The translations under genes and the position numbers were made by a program. From the NCBI RefSeq assembly GCF_000297395.2, contig NZ_HF570108.1, positions 3,739,397-3,803,396 on the forward strand: a DNA stretch of 64,000 nucleotides, written 5' to 3'. The number at the start of each line of letters is the position of its first letter. Position 1 is the first letter of the stretch. Origin of the DNA: Micromonospora lupini str. Lupac 08. Its GTDB lineage: Bacteria > Actinomycetota > Actinomycetes > Mycobacteriales > Micromonosporaceae. The notes under the pieces were generated by a model. It had not been told where the DNA came from. It made no database searches and saw only the letters and a program-made list of their open reading frames with translations. Below are positions 41,568-50,948 of the stretch, in pieces.

Positions 41568-43322
41568 TCAGGTGACGACGACCCGGGCGTCGTCGGGTAG
41601 GCGGCGGGTGGCACCGCGACGGTCCAGCAACTCCAGCAGCGGCACCGCCACCCGGCGGGTGGTGTCCAACGCCTGCCGGGCCGCGGACAGGGTGAACGGC
41701 TGGGGCAGCCCGGCCAGCACGGTCACCGCCGCGTCGAGCGCGTCGGGCAGCAGCACCACGGTGTCGGCAAGCCGCAGCAGCGCGCCGGCGCGTACCGCCG
41801 CTCCGATCTCCCGGGGGCCCAGGCCCAGGTCGACGAGGCGGTCCGCCTCGGGGGCGCGAAACGGCCGGTCGGCGTACTCGGCGCGGACGCGCTGCACGGC
41901 CCGGGCCACCGGTTCCGGCAGGGTGTCGACGGCGGGCGTGCCGATCCGCCCGCCGTGGACCCGCAGCGGCGGGCGGATCAGCGCCTCGACAAGCGCCCGG
42001 TCGGGCAGGGCGAGGCGTTGACGCAGCGCGTCCACGGGCATGCCCGGCTCCAACGGATGCTCCCGCGCGTACCGGCCGACCTCCTCGGTGAGCTGCTCGC
42101 CCAGCCGCTGCCAGTGCGCGGGGTCGGCCAGCCAGTCACCGGCCACCGGCGTGGCCTGCACCGGCACGCCCATCCGCCGCAGCGCGCCGACCCGGACCAG
42201 ACGACGGCGGCGCAGCTCACCGGCCAGGTCGGGTCGACCGTCGAGGTCGGCGAGGACCGTCGCGCGGGCGGCGGCCGCACCTCGCCGCGACAGCGGCGGC
42301 GGCGCCACGTCGAGGACCCGTACGCCGCCGGTCACGTGGTGTCGGCCGGGGTCACGCAGCAACGCCCGGTCTCCGACCAGCAGCGGCAGCGGGCGGGCCA
42401 GTCGCAGCCGGACGGTGTCCGCGCCGAGCGGGCGCACGCGCACCGGCACCGCCGCCGACCCCACGTGCAGGGTGAGGGTGGCGGGCAGGTCGACGGCCGG
42501 GTCGCCGGTGAGCCGCACGTCGATGACGTCGGTACGGTGGAACCGGCCCGGGGTGAGCAGCGCGTCGCCGCGGCCGAGCCGGTCCCGGGGCGTACCGCGC
42601 AGGTTGACCGCGACCCGGGCCACTGCCGCCACCTCCGGACGGGCCTCGCCCATGCAGTGCAGGCCCCGAACCCGGACCGTCTCCTCGGCCCCGGCCAGCT
42701 CCAGCACGTCGCCGACGCGCAACCGGCCGGCGCCCAGGGTGCCGGTGACGACGGTGCCGCTGCCCCGCACGGTGAAGCTGCGGTCCACCCAGAGACGCAC
42801 CGGGTCGTCCACGGTGGGGGCGGGCAGCCGGGCGGCGAGCCGGTCCAGCGCGGCCCGCAGCTCCGGCAGGCCGGCGCCGGTCAGTCCACTGACCGCCACC
42901 GTCTCCACCGCACCGAGGCTGCTCGCCGCGATCTCGGCGCGGGCGCGTTCCGCCGCCGGCGCGGGGTCGGCCAGGTCCGCGCGGGTCACCACCAGCAGGC
43001 CGTGCCCGACGCCGAGCGCGTCGAGCGCCGCCAGATGCTCGGCGGACTGCGGCATCCACCCCTCGTCGGCGGCGACCACGAGCATCGCGGCGGGCACCGG
43101 GCCGACGCCCGCGAGCATGTTCGGCACGAACCGTTCGTGCCCGGGCACGTCGACGAAGGCGATGGTGGCGCCGGACGGCAACGTCGTCCAGGCGAAACCC
43201 AGGTCGATGGTCATGCCTCGGCGGCGTTCCTCGGCCCACCGGTCCGGTTCCATCCCGGTCAACGCCCGGACCAGCGTCGACTTGCCGTGGTCGACGTGCC
43301 CGGCGGTGGCGACGACGAACAT
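41568..43322 (-). CDS. selB: Selenocysteine-specific elongation factor
   Basis: This 584-residue GTPase delivers Sec-tRNA to the ribosome at UGA. The G domain has GHVDHGKSTLV (residues 8-18), DVPGHERFVPNM and VTRADLAD. EF-Tu-like domains II and III follow (SFTVRGSGTVVTGTLGAG). C-terminal winged helices that bind SECIS include FRAPEADRLVDLGLGPREIG and RVAVPLLELLDRRGATRRLP. The ATG at 43322 lies two bases after the selA stop. All parts are present. Confidence 0.97.
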   Translation of the reverse strand: MFVVATAGHVDHGKSTLVRALTGMEPDRWAEERRRGMTIDLGFAWTTLPSGATIAFVDVPGHERFVPNMLAGVGPVPAAMLVVAADEGWMPQSAEHLAALDALGVGHGLLVVTRADLADPAPAAERARAEIAASSLGAVETVAVSGLTGAGLPELRAALDRLAARLPAPTVDDPVRLWVDRSFTVRGSGTVVTGTLGAGRLRVGDVLELAGAEETVRVRGLHCMGEARPEVAAVARVAVNLRGTPRDRLGRGDALLTPGRFHRTDVIDVRLTGDPAVDLPATLTLHVGSAAVPVRVRPLGADTVRLRLARPLPLLVGDRALLRDPGRHHVTGGVRVLDVAPPPLSRRGAAAARATVLADLDGRPDLAGELRRRRLVRVGALRRMGVPVQATPVAGDWLADPAHWQRLGEQLTEEVGRYAREHPLEPGMPVDALRQRLALPDRALVEALIRPPLRVHGGRIGTPAVDTLPEPVARAVQRVRAEYADRPFRAPEADRLVDLGLGPREIGAAVRAGALLRLADTVVLLPDALDAAVTVLAGLPQPFTLSAARQALDTTRRVAVPLLELLDRRGATRRLPDDARVVVT

Positions 43323-43324
43323 GC

Positions 43325-44629
43325 TCAGTCGTCCCCGGGAACGCGCAGCACGGCCGCCAGGACCGCCTCGTCGGCGTCGACGGGCACACAGCGCAGGTCG
43401 AGCAGGAGCCGGCCCCGCACCACCCGGCCGAGCACCGGTTGGTCGCCGGTGCGCAGCGGCACGGCGTACCGCTCGGGCAGGCTCAGCACCCACGAGTCCA
43501 GCTCGACGCCGGGGGCGCCGCCGCCGCCGACCACGGCGACCGCCGGGACGACCTCCGCCTTGCGGCCGTCCGCGCCGAGGCGGTCACGCAGCAGCTCCAC
43601 CCGGCGGCGCAGGGCGGCCGGGTCGGCGTGCAGCGCGGTACGCGTCGGCGTGTCCGGGCGGTGCAGGGTGGCGGCCAGCGCGGCCAGGGTCAGTTTGTCC
43701 ACGCGCAGCGCCCGGGCCAGCGGGTGGCGGCGCAGCCGTTCGACAAGGGTGGCGTCGCCGAGCAGCAGGCCGGCCTGGGGGCCGCCGAGCAACTTGTCGC
43801 CGCTCGCGGTGACCAGGGCCGCGCCGGCGCGCAGGGTGCCGGCGGCGTCCGGTTCGTCGGGCAGCAGCGGATCCGGCGCGAGCAGCCCGGAGCCGATGTC
43901 GGCGACGACAGGCACGTCGAGCGTGGCCAGTTGGCGTACCGGTGTGGCCGAGGTGAAGCCGGTGATCTGAAAGTTCGACGGGTGCACCTTGAGCACGAAC
44001 CCGGTCTGCGGGCCGACGGCCGCGGCGTAGTCGTCGAGCGTGGTGCGGTTGGTGGTGCCCACCTCACGCAGGCGGGCGCCGGTGCTCTCCAGCAGGTCCG
44101 GCAGGCGGAAACCGTCGCCGATCTCGACCAGTTCGCCGCGGCTGACCACGATCTCCCGGCCGGCGGCCAACGCGGTGGCGGCCAGCACCAGCGCGGCGGC
44201 GCCGTTGTTGACCACGTGCACGGCGGCGGCGGCCGGCACGGCGGCGGCCAGGGCGTCGAGCGCGTCCCGGCCGCGACGCGCCCGCCGGCCCGTGCGCAGG
44301 TCCAGCTCGACGTCGGTGTGCCCGGTGGCCGCCGCGACGGCGGCGACGGCGGTGGGTGACAGCGGCGCCCGGCCCAGATTGGTGTGCAGCACGACGCCTG
44401 TGGCGTTGAGCACCGTGCGTGGACCCGGGGCGGGCAGTCCGGCGAGCGCGGCGTCGCGGACCTCGTCGGGCGCGATCTCACCGCGGCGGGCCCGCTCCTG
44501 CGCGTGGACGACGGCGGCCTTGACGCGGTCCCGGCCGAGGGTCGCGACGGCCGCGGCCAGCCGCGGGTCGGCGAGCAGGGTGTCGGTGCGGGGCACCCGG
44601 CGTCGCGGGTCCACGCTGCCGTCGCGCAT
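43325..44629 (-). CDS. selA: L-seryl-tRNA(Sec) selenium transferase
   Basis: This 434-residue PLP enzyme converts Ser-tRNA(Sec) to Sec-tRNA(Sec) with selenophosphate. The N-terminal domain is followed by NATGVVLHTNLGRAPLS, EVGTTNRTTLDDY, VVADIGSGLLAPDP and the PLP Lys in ASGDKLLGGPQAGLLLG. ATG at 44629 follows AGGAGTGACG. It sits 20 bases from tRNA-Sec and two bases from selB. SelD, the selenophosphate synthetase, is not in this window. Confidence 0.97.
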   Translation of the reverse strand: MRDGSVDPRRRVPRTDTLLADPRLAAAVATLGRDRVKAAVVHAQERARRGEIAPDEVRDAALAGLPAPGPRTVLNATGVVLHTNLGRAPLSPTAVAAVAAATGHTDVELDLRTGRRARRGRDALDALAAAVPAAAAVHVVNNGAAALVLAATALAAGREIVVSRGELVEIGDGFRLPDLLESTGARLREVGTTNRTTLDDYAAAVGPQTGFVLKVHPSNFQITGFTSATPVRQLATLDVPVVADIGSGLLAPDPLLPDEPDAAGTLRAGAALVTASGDKLLGGPQAGLLLGDATLVERLRRHPLARALRVDKLTLAALAATLHRPDTPTRTALHADPAALRRRVELLRDRLGADGRKAEVVPAVAVVGGGGAPGVELDSWVLSLPERYAVPLRTGDQPVLGRVVRGRLLLDLRCVPVDADEAVLAAVLRVPGDD

Positions 44630-44649
44630 CACGTCACTCCTGCCGCCGT

Positions 44650-44745
44650 TGGCGGAGACGGACGGGAATCGAACCCGCCTGGCCCGGGTCCCGGACCACA
44701 CCGGTTTTGAAGACCGGGAGGGGCACCAGCCGCCTGAACGCCTCC
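44650..44745 (-). tRNA. selC: tRNA-Sec (anticodon UCA), CCA encoded
   Basis: Read on the minus strand: acceptor GGAGGCG pairs with CGTCTCC, the T-arm loop is TTCGATT, the long variable arm is about GTGTGGTCCGGGACCCGGGCC, and the anticodon loop CTTCAAA gives UCA (44710-44708). Discriminator G and encoded CCA end at 44650. The long extra arm and 8-bp-type acceptor are features of tRNA-Sec. It lies between nrfD-type and selA genes. Confidence 0.95.
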
Positions 44746-44779
44746 GTCGGACATTCGATCACAACGGCGGAGCCGCCGC

Positions 44780-45985
44780 TCAGTCAGCCGCCGGATCCGC
44801 CCCGGTCCGCGCCGCGTTCACCCGCTCGCGTTGCGGCACCACCGTGTAGCGCGGATCGCGCGCCGACGCGACGCCGCCGTAGAAGATGCCGAACCGGGTG
44901 GCCACCGACGCGCCCAGCAACGCGGCCCCGGCCAACGCGCCCGCCGCGCGGCTGCGCCGCCCGAGCAGCGCCCCGGCCGCGCCGGCGACGGTCAGCAGCC
45001 GAGCGGCGCGCAGCAGCCGACCGGGGCGCCCCGACCGGTAGGGCTCGCTGAGCAACCCCAGGCGGGTCTCCACCCGGTGCGCGCCGAACAGTTCCAGGGC
45101 CGCGCCGGCCACCGCCATCCGGCGGGCCGGCCCGGCCTGCGCCGGCGGCGCGGCGAGCAGCCCCACGGCGGCGCCGCTGGCCAGCGCGCTGCCCGCGAAG
45201 ATGACAGGCAACTCGGGGTACGCCTCGTGCCACGACGGCACCGCCGTGTCGGCGAGCAGCACCCCGGTGTACGTGGCCAGCGCCGGCGCGGTGGCGGCGG
45301 CGACGAGCCCCGCGGCGTGCCCGACCGGCGGCAGCGCCCGGCCGACCAACCCGAGCGGACCGCGCCGGGGCAGCCAGCCGGCGGCCTCGGCGACCGCCGC
45401 CACTCCGGCGGCCGGCCCGAACACGGTGAGGATCCAGGTGCCCACCGACATGGGCGAGGTCGGCTTGGCCACCCGCAGCATGTGGTGGAACCGCTCGGGC
45501 CGGCCCAGGTCCCGGATCAGGAAGACGGCGCTGGCGCTCACGGCGGCGAGCGCGGTGACCCGGCCGGCGCGGCGCAGCACCGGCTGGCCGGTGAGCTGCC
45601 CTCCCGCGGCGAGCAGCGACGAGCCGGCGGCCAGCCCACCGGTGAACAGGTACGCGGCGATGTCCCACTTCCACACCGGCGCCTTGAGGATGGGCCGGCC
45701 GTAGTACGAGGTGAACGTCGCCTCCGGCACCCGCAGCTCCTCGCCGCCACCACGGCGACCGCCCCGACGACGAGGCCGTCGGCTGTCCGGCTCGACGGTC
45801 CCGGCCTGACGTCCGCTGCCGTTGCCGCTGCCATTGCGCGGCGTCAGGCCGGTCGTGGCGTCGGCCGGGGCACCGCTCGTCGCGGCGTCGTGCCCGCTCG
45901 GTGTCGCCCGCCGTGGATCCGGTGCGGCCAGCCGGTCGCGGAAACGGCGGAACCGGTCGCCCACCTCGGGGCGGTGTGCGCTCAC
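44780..45985 (-). CDS. NrfD/PsrC-type membrane anchor of formate dehydrogenase
   Basis: The 401-residue protein has a disordered, basic N-terminal ~95 residues, then FTSYYGRPILKAPVWKWDIA, the typical NrfD start. About eight membrane helices follow. It would anchor the FdhA-FdhB pair and pass electrons to quinone. GTG at 45985 overlaps the fdhB stop (GTGA). Its long cytoplasmic extension is longer than in typical NrfD proteins. Confidence 0.9.
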   Translation of the reverse strand: MSAHRPEVGDRFRRFRDRLAAPDPRRATPSGHDAATSGAPADATTGLTPRNGSGNGSGRQAGTVEPDSRRPRRRGGRRGGGEELRVPEATFTSYYGRPILKAPVWKWDIAAYLFTGGLAAGSSLLAAGGQLTGQPVLRRAGRVTALAAVSASAVFLIRDLGRPERFHHMLRVAKPTSPMSVGTWILTVFGPAAGVAAVAEAAGWLPRRGPLGLVGRALPPVGHAAGLVAAATAPALATYTGVLLADTAVPSWHEAYPELPVIFAGSALASGAAVGLLAAPPAQAGPARRMAVAGAALELFGAHRVETRLGLLSEPYRSGRPGRLLRAARLLTVAGAAGALLGRRSRAAGALAGAALLGASVATRFGIFYGGVASARDPRYTVVPQRERVNAARTGADPAAD

Positions 45986-47172
45986 GAGGATCCTCCGACG
46001 ACGAACGCGGCGACGGTCGCCGCCGTCATGGCCAGCGCGGCGAGGCCGGCGCGTTTCCACATCGCCGGTAGGTCCCGCGTCGTCACCACCGGATCCGGTG
46101 GCAGCCCGTACACCTCCGGCTCGTCCAGCAGCAGGAAGAACGCCCCATCACCACCGACGCCGTCGTTCGGGTCGTGCCCGTACAACCGCGCCTCGGGCAC
46201 ACCCCGCTCCTGCAACGTCTGCACCCGCGCCGCAGCCCGCTCCCGCAACTCCTCCAGCGGCCCGTACTGGATCGACTCCGTCGGACACGCCTGCGCACAC
46301 GCCGGCGTCATCCCCGCACCCAACCGGTCGTAGCACAGCGTGCACTTCCACGCCCGACCATCGTCCTTACGCTGATCGATCACCCCGTACGGGCAGGCCG
46401 AAATGCAGTAACCGCAGCCGTTGCAGATGTCCTCCTGCACCACCACCGTCCCGAACTCCGTGCGGAACAACGACCCCGTCGGACATACGTCCAGGCAGGC
46501 CGCATGCGTGCAGTGCTTGCACACATCCGACATCATCAACCACCGAAAATCCGACCGCTGCTCCACACCGGTCCCCCGCCCCGGCGGCTGCCCACCCGGC
46601 ATCCCCAGGAACTGCGGACCCGCGCCGCCGTTGGTCCGGGTGGGGCTGTCGCGCGTGACGGTGGGGTGTGCGCTGGGCTCGCGCGCGGCGACCGGATCGC
46701 CGAGCACGTCGACCCGGCTACCCGGGCCGCCGGAGGCCGGCTCTCCGTCGGTCGGGGTGCCGTTGACCATGCGGGCGGCGGCCGACGGTGACCCGGGCGG
46801 CAGACCCGGGTCGGTGCCGGTCGGGCCGGCGGTGCCGGCGGCGAGGGCCGCCGACGCCGCGCTGACCGTCGCGCCGGTCGGTGTGCCCGCGAACGCCGCT
46901 GCGCCGTGCCCCGTCGGGCGTGGCTGCTCGATGAACGCGACGTGTCGCCACGAGTTCGCGGTCAACGCCCCGGTGTTGTCGTACGACATGCCCAGCAGAT
47001 CCAGACCGCTTCCCGGAACGCCGTTCCACTCCTTGCAGGCCACCTCACACGCCTTGCACCCGATACACACGCTCGTGTCGGTGAAGAACCCCATCCGCGG
47101 CGGCGCATCCTCGTAACCGGCGTCCGGCGCCGGATCGAGCGGCCCGTAGAGGCTGTTCGGATCAGGAACCAT
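45982..47172 (-). CDS. fdhB: Formate dehydrogenase iron-sulfur subunit
   Basis: The 396-residue ferredoxin-type subunit has four 4Fe-4S clusters. The first is CIGCKACEVAC (residues 36-46), then CKHCTHAACLDVCP (about 218-231), CNGCGYCISACPYG and CTLCYDR...CAQACP. A C-terminal membrane helix (LAALAMTAATVAAFVVGG) is present. Residues ~84-206 are an Ala/Gly/Pro/Thr-rich insert between the first and second clusters, not expected in the family. The start overlaps fdhA by 11 bases. Confidence 0.94.
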   Translation of the reverse strand: MVPDPNSLYGPLDPAPDAGYEDAPPRMGFFTDTSVCIGCKACEVACKEWNGVPGSGLDLLGMSYDNTGALTANSWRHVAFIEQPRPTGHGAAAFAGTPTGATVSAASAALAAGTAGPTGTDPGLPPGSPSAAARMVNGTPTDGEPASGGPGSRVDVLGDPVAAREPSAHPTVTRDSPTRTNGGAGPQFLGMPGGQPPGRGTGVEQRSDFRWLMMSDVCKHCTHAACLDVCPTGSLFRTEFGTVVVQEDICNGCGYCISACPYGVIDQRKDDGRAWKCTLCYDRLGAGMTPACAQACPTESIQYGPLEELRERAAARVQTLQERGVPEARLYGHDPNDGVGGDGAFFLLLDEPEVYGLPPDPVVTTRDLPAMWKRAGLAALAMTAATVAAFVVGGSS

Positions 47173-50100
47173 CGCGCCCCTCCACGTCCTGGTCGGTGGT
47201 GACGGCCGGCGCGTGTCCGCCCGGTGTGATCCCGGCGCGCCGCTGGTAGTCGGCGACCAGGTCGAGCAACGCCTTCCCGGTGGGCCGGCGGCCCGACCGG
47301 ACGTCACAGGTACCGATCTTGCTCTCCTGGATGAGGACGTTCGGGTCGAGGGTGATGCCGAACAGGTCGTTTGCCGAGTCGCCGGTCACCAGACCCTCGA
47401 AACCGAAGTGGTACGGCACCCAGACCTGGTGGATGACGCGGCCGTCCACCCGCAGCGGAGTGAGTCGGTCGGTCACCAGCACCTTCGCCTCGATGACCGC
47501 GCGCCCGCTGATCAGGTGCGCCCACCCCAGGTGCGCCAACCCGGCCTCCGCGGCCAACTCCGGCGACACCTCGACGAACATCTCCGGCTGCAACTCGGCC
47601 AACGGGCGCACCGTGCGGCTCATCCCGCCGGCGGTGTGGTGCTCGGTGAGCCGGCTGACCGTGAACACGTACGGGAAGACCTGGCTGTGCTCCTCCGGCG
47701 GGCTCGGGTTGACCGAGTTGACCGGGTGCGCGTACGACTTGCGGGTCGGGTTGGCCTGCTGCCGGTAGAGCGGGTTGCGCACCGGCGACTCCACCGGCTC
47801 GTAGTGCGTCGGCAACGGACCGTCCAGCACACCGCTGGGCGCGTACAGCCAGCCCTTGCCGTCGCCCTGCATGACGAACGGATCGTCACCGGCGATGCCC
47901 TCCGGCCCGGACGCGCCGGCCGGCGGCCGGTACGACGGCGGTTTGGTCTTCTCGAAGTCCGGCACGTCGTAGCCGGTCCACTCGGCCTTCTCCGCGTCCC
48001 ACCACACGTAGCGCTTGCGCTCGCTCCACGGGTTGCCGTCCGGGTCGGCCGAGGCACGGTTGTAGAGGATGCGGCGGTTCGCCGGCCAGGCCCAGCCCCA
48101 CTCGGCGGCCACCCAGTCCTGCTCGTGTCGGGACTTGCGGCGGGCGGCCTGGTTGACGCCGTCGGCGTACACGCCGGTGTAGATCCAGCAGCCGATAGCT
48201 GTCGAGCCGTCCGCACGGGCCTCGGCGAAACTGGACAGCGGTCGGCCGGTCGTCACGTCGTACCCGTTGATCTCGCGCAGGACCGACTCGGCGCTCGGCT
48301 CCTCGCGCGGACCGTGCGTGGGGTAGTCCCAGGTGAGGTCGAGCAGCGCCCGGTCGCGCGGCAGCGACGAGGCGGCCAGCTTCTCGCGCAGCCTGCGGCC
48401 GAGGTGGTAGAAGAACCACAGCTCCGAGCGGGCGTCGCCCGGCGGCTCGACGGCCTTCTCCCGCCACTGCAACAGGCGCTGCGTCTGGGTGAACGTGCCC
48501 TCCTTCTCCACGTGCGAGGCGGCGGGCAGGAAGAACACCTCGGTTCGGCATTCCTCGGGCACGATCTCGCCGGTGGCCACCTCGGGCCCGTTCTGCCAGA
48601 ACGTCGCGCTCTCGATCATGAACAGGTCGCGGACGACAAGCCAGTCCAGGTTGGCCATCCCCAGTCGCTGCGCGCGCCCGTGTGCCGAGCCGACCGCCGG
48701 GTTCTGCCCGAGCAGGAAGTACCCCTTGATCTTCCCGTCGATCATGTTGAGCACCTGCTGGTAGGTGCCGTGGTCGCCGGTCAGCCGCGGCAGGTAGCCG
48801 TAGCAGTAGTCGTTCTCCGGCGTCGCCGCGTCCCCCCAGTACGCCTTGAGCAGGCTGGCCGCGAACGATTCCGCGTTACCCCAGAAGCCCTTCTGGCCGG
48901 GGTGCCGGATGCTGTCCACCCACTCGTCGAACGTCGGGTGGTCGGCGTGGTGCGGCATCGGCAGATAGCCGGGCAGCAGGTTGAACAGCGTCGGAATGTC
49001 CGTGGAGCCCTGGATGCTGGCGTGCCCGCGCAGCGCCATGACCCCGCCACCCGGGCGGCCCATGTTGCCCAGCAGCAACTGGATGATCGCCCCGGTACGG
49101 ATGTACTGCACGCCGACGCTGTGCTGCGTCCAGCCCACCGAGTAGATCAGCATCCCGGTGCGGTCCCGGCCGGAGTTGGCCGTCCACGCCTGGGCCAGTT
49201 CCAGGAACTTGTCCTGCGGGATGCCGCAGACCCGCTCCACCATCTCCGGCGTGTAGCGGGAGAAGTGCCGCTTGAGGATCTGGTAGACGCAGCGCGGATG
49301 CTGCAACGTCTCGTCCCGCGGGGTGTCCCCGTCGACACGCGCGCCGTGCGACTCGTGCTCCAGCCCGGACGCACTGTCGCGCTCCTTGGCCGTGTGCCCA
49401 CTGCCCGACGAGTCCTCGTTGCCCTCGTACTGCCAGCTGTCCTGCACGTAGGTGCCGGTCTCCGGGTCGAAGCCGGAGAAGAAGCCGTCGCCGTCCTCGG
49501 TGTCGCTGAACCGCTCGCTGACGATCGTCGCCGCGTTGGTGTAGGCCAGCACGTACTCGCGGAAGTCCAGCTCGTTGTCCAGGATGTAGCGCACCACGCC
49601 GCCGAGCAGGGCGATGTCGGTGCCCGCCCGGATCGGCAGGTACGCGTCCGCCACCGCGCTCGTACGCGTGAACCGCGGATCGACGTGGAACACCTTCGCC
49701 CCACGACGCTTGGCCTCCATCACCCACTGGAAACCCACCGGGTGCGCTTCCGCCATGTTCGAACCCTGGATGACGATGACGTCAGCGTTGGCGATGTCCT
49801 GCTGGAAATCCGTCGCACCGCCACGACCGAAGCTGGCCCCCAGACCGGGGACGGTGGCGGAGTGTCAAATACGGGCCTGGTTCTCGATCTGGAGCGCCCC
49901 CATCGCGGTGAACAACTTCTTGATGAGGTAGTTCTCCTCGTTGTCCAGCGTCGCCCCACCCAGACTGGCGAAACCCAGTGTCCGGTTGAGCGGCCGGCCC
50001 TGCTCGTCGGCGTCCTCCCAGGTCTGCTCGCGGGCGGCGAGCATCCGGTCGGCGATCATGTCGAGCGCGGTGTCGAGGTCCAGGTCTTCCCACTGGGTCG

Positions 50101-50434
50101 AGTACGGCCGCCGGTAGCGAACCGTCGTCTGTCGCAACGGACTGGTCACCAGGCTCTTGCTCGCCGCGCCCTTCGGACACAACCGACCCCGCGAGATCGG
50201 ACTGTCCGGATCACCCTCGATCTGCGTGACCTGCCCGTCGGCGACGTACACCCGCTGGCCACACCCCACGGCGCAGTACGGGCAGACGGACCGGGCCACG
50301 CTCTCGGCGGCCTCGGTGCGAGCGGTCAGACCGGCCGAGCGCGCCGACTTGGCCGCCGCGCCCCGGCCCAACGGGTCGGTGCCGGTGAGCTGCCGATACA
50401 CCGGCCAACCCTCGATGAACGTCCGCAGACCCAT
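47162..50434 (-). CDS. fdhA: Formate dehydrogenase alpha subunit, selenocysteine-containing
   Basis: The 1090-residue molybdopterin enzyme oxidises formate to CO2. The codon at 49867-49865 is TGA, read as Sec190 in ALQIENQARI-U-HSATVPGLG; the same frame stays open on both sides (Mo ligand position). N-terminal CPYCAVGCGQRVYV and CPKGAASK form the 4Fe-4S site. No twin-Arg signal is present, so the active site is probably cytoplasmic. ATG at 50434 is supported by GGGAGGGGG; ATG at 50473 is possible. Automated callers would split it into two ORFs. Confidence 0.96.
49832..49867 (-). promoter_or_regulatory. SECIS-like element after the Sec codon
   Basis: Directly 3' of the UGA the mRNA can form a hairpin with stem CCCC/GGGG and apical loop GGUCU, the loop sequence of the E. 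coli fdhF SECIS. It begins 16-18 bases after the UGA, the distance expected for SelB binding. Confidence 0.75.
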
Positions 50435-50525
50435 CCCCGACACCCCCTCCCACGCGAGCGACCCCACGAACATAGGTCAGACGAGGAGTCTTCGCGAATC
50501 GAGGGGGCGCCGGGATTGCGGACGG

Positions 50526-50948
50526 TCAGTCGGCGCGGGCGCGCAGTCTCCACGTCACGGCCGGGACCAGCACCGCCGCGGCGACGAGGTGCAGCCCGAC
50601 GAGGGTGACGACGGTGGCGGCGTTCGCCCCGCAGACCAGGGGCGGGACCAGCGAGATCGCGGTCAGCGACACCGCCGTCCACAGGAACCGCTCGGCCGGA
50701 CGCGGGCTCCACCGCAGCAGAGCGACGGCGATGACGACGCCCACGACCGAGAAGAATCCGGTCACCACGGCGAACCCGGGCAGCGGGATCGCCTCACCAC
50801 CAGCGGGGACCTCGAAGTCGACGCCAACGGCCCGGGCGAGCGCGGCGGCGACGGTGGTGACCACCATCGCCGCGAGCGTGGCGAGGACGCCGGTGCCGGC
50901 GAGCCCGCGGAGTCGGCCGACACGGCCGGTCCGGGCCGCGGCGGTCAC
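50526..50948 (-). CDS. DUF6069 family membrane protein
   Basis: The 140-residue protein has four hydrophobic segments and the motif AVGVDFEVPAGGEAIPLPGF typical of DUF6069. GTG at 50948 overlaps the sigma-factor stop (GTGA), so both are one unit. The function is unknown; it may act with the sigma factor. Confidence 0.82.
   Translation of the reverse strand: MTAAARTGRVGRLRGLAGTGVLATLAAMVVTTVAAALARAVGVDFEVPAGGEAIPLPGFAVVTGFFSVVGVVIAVALLRWSPRPAERFLWTAVSLTAISLVPPLVCGANAATVVTLVGLHLVAAAVLVPAVTWRLRARAD

Noticed and set aside
49782..50180. A stop in fdhA making two separate formate dehydrogenase pieces
   Set aside because: The TGA is at the known selenocysteine position, a SECIS-like hairpin follows, and selA, selB and tRNA-Sec are adjacent. 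It is a Sec codon rather than a nonsense mutation.
47213..50608. 1131-residue plus-strand open frame opposite fdhA
   Set aside because: fdhA has clear iron-sulfur and Sec motifs in the minus strand; the opposite frame shows no domain.
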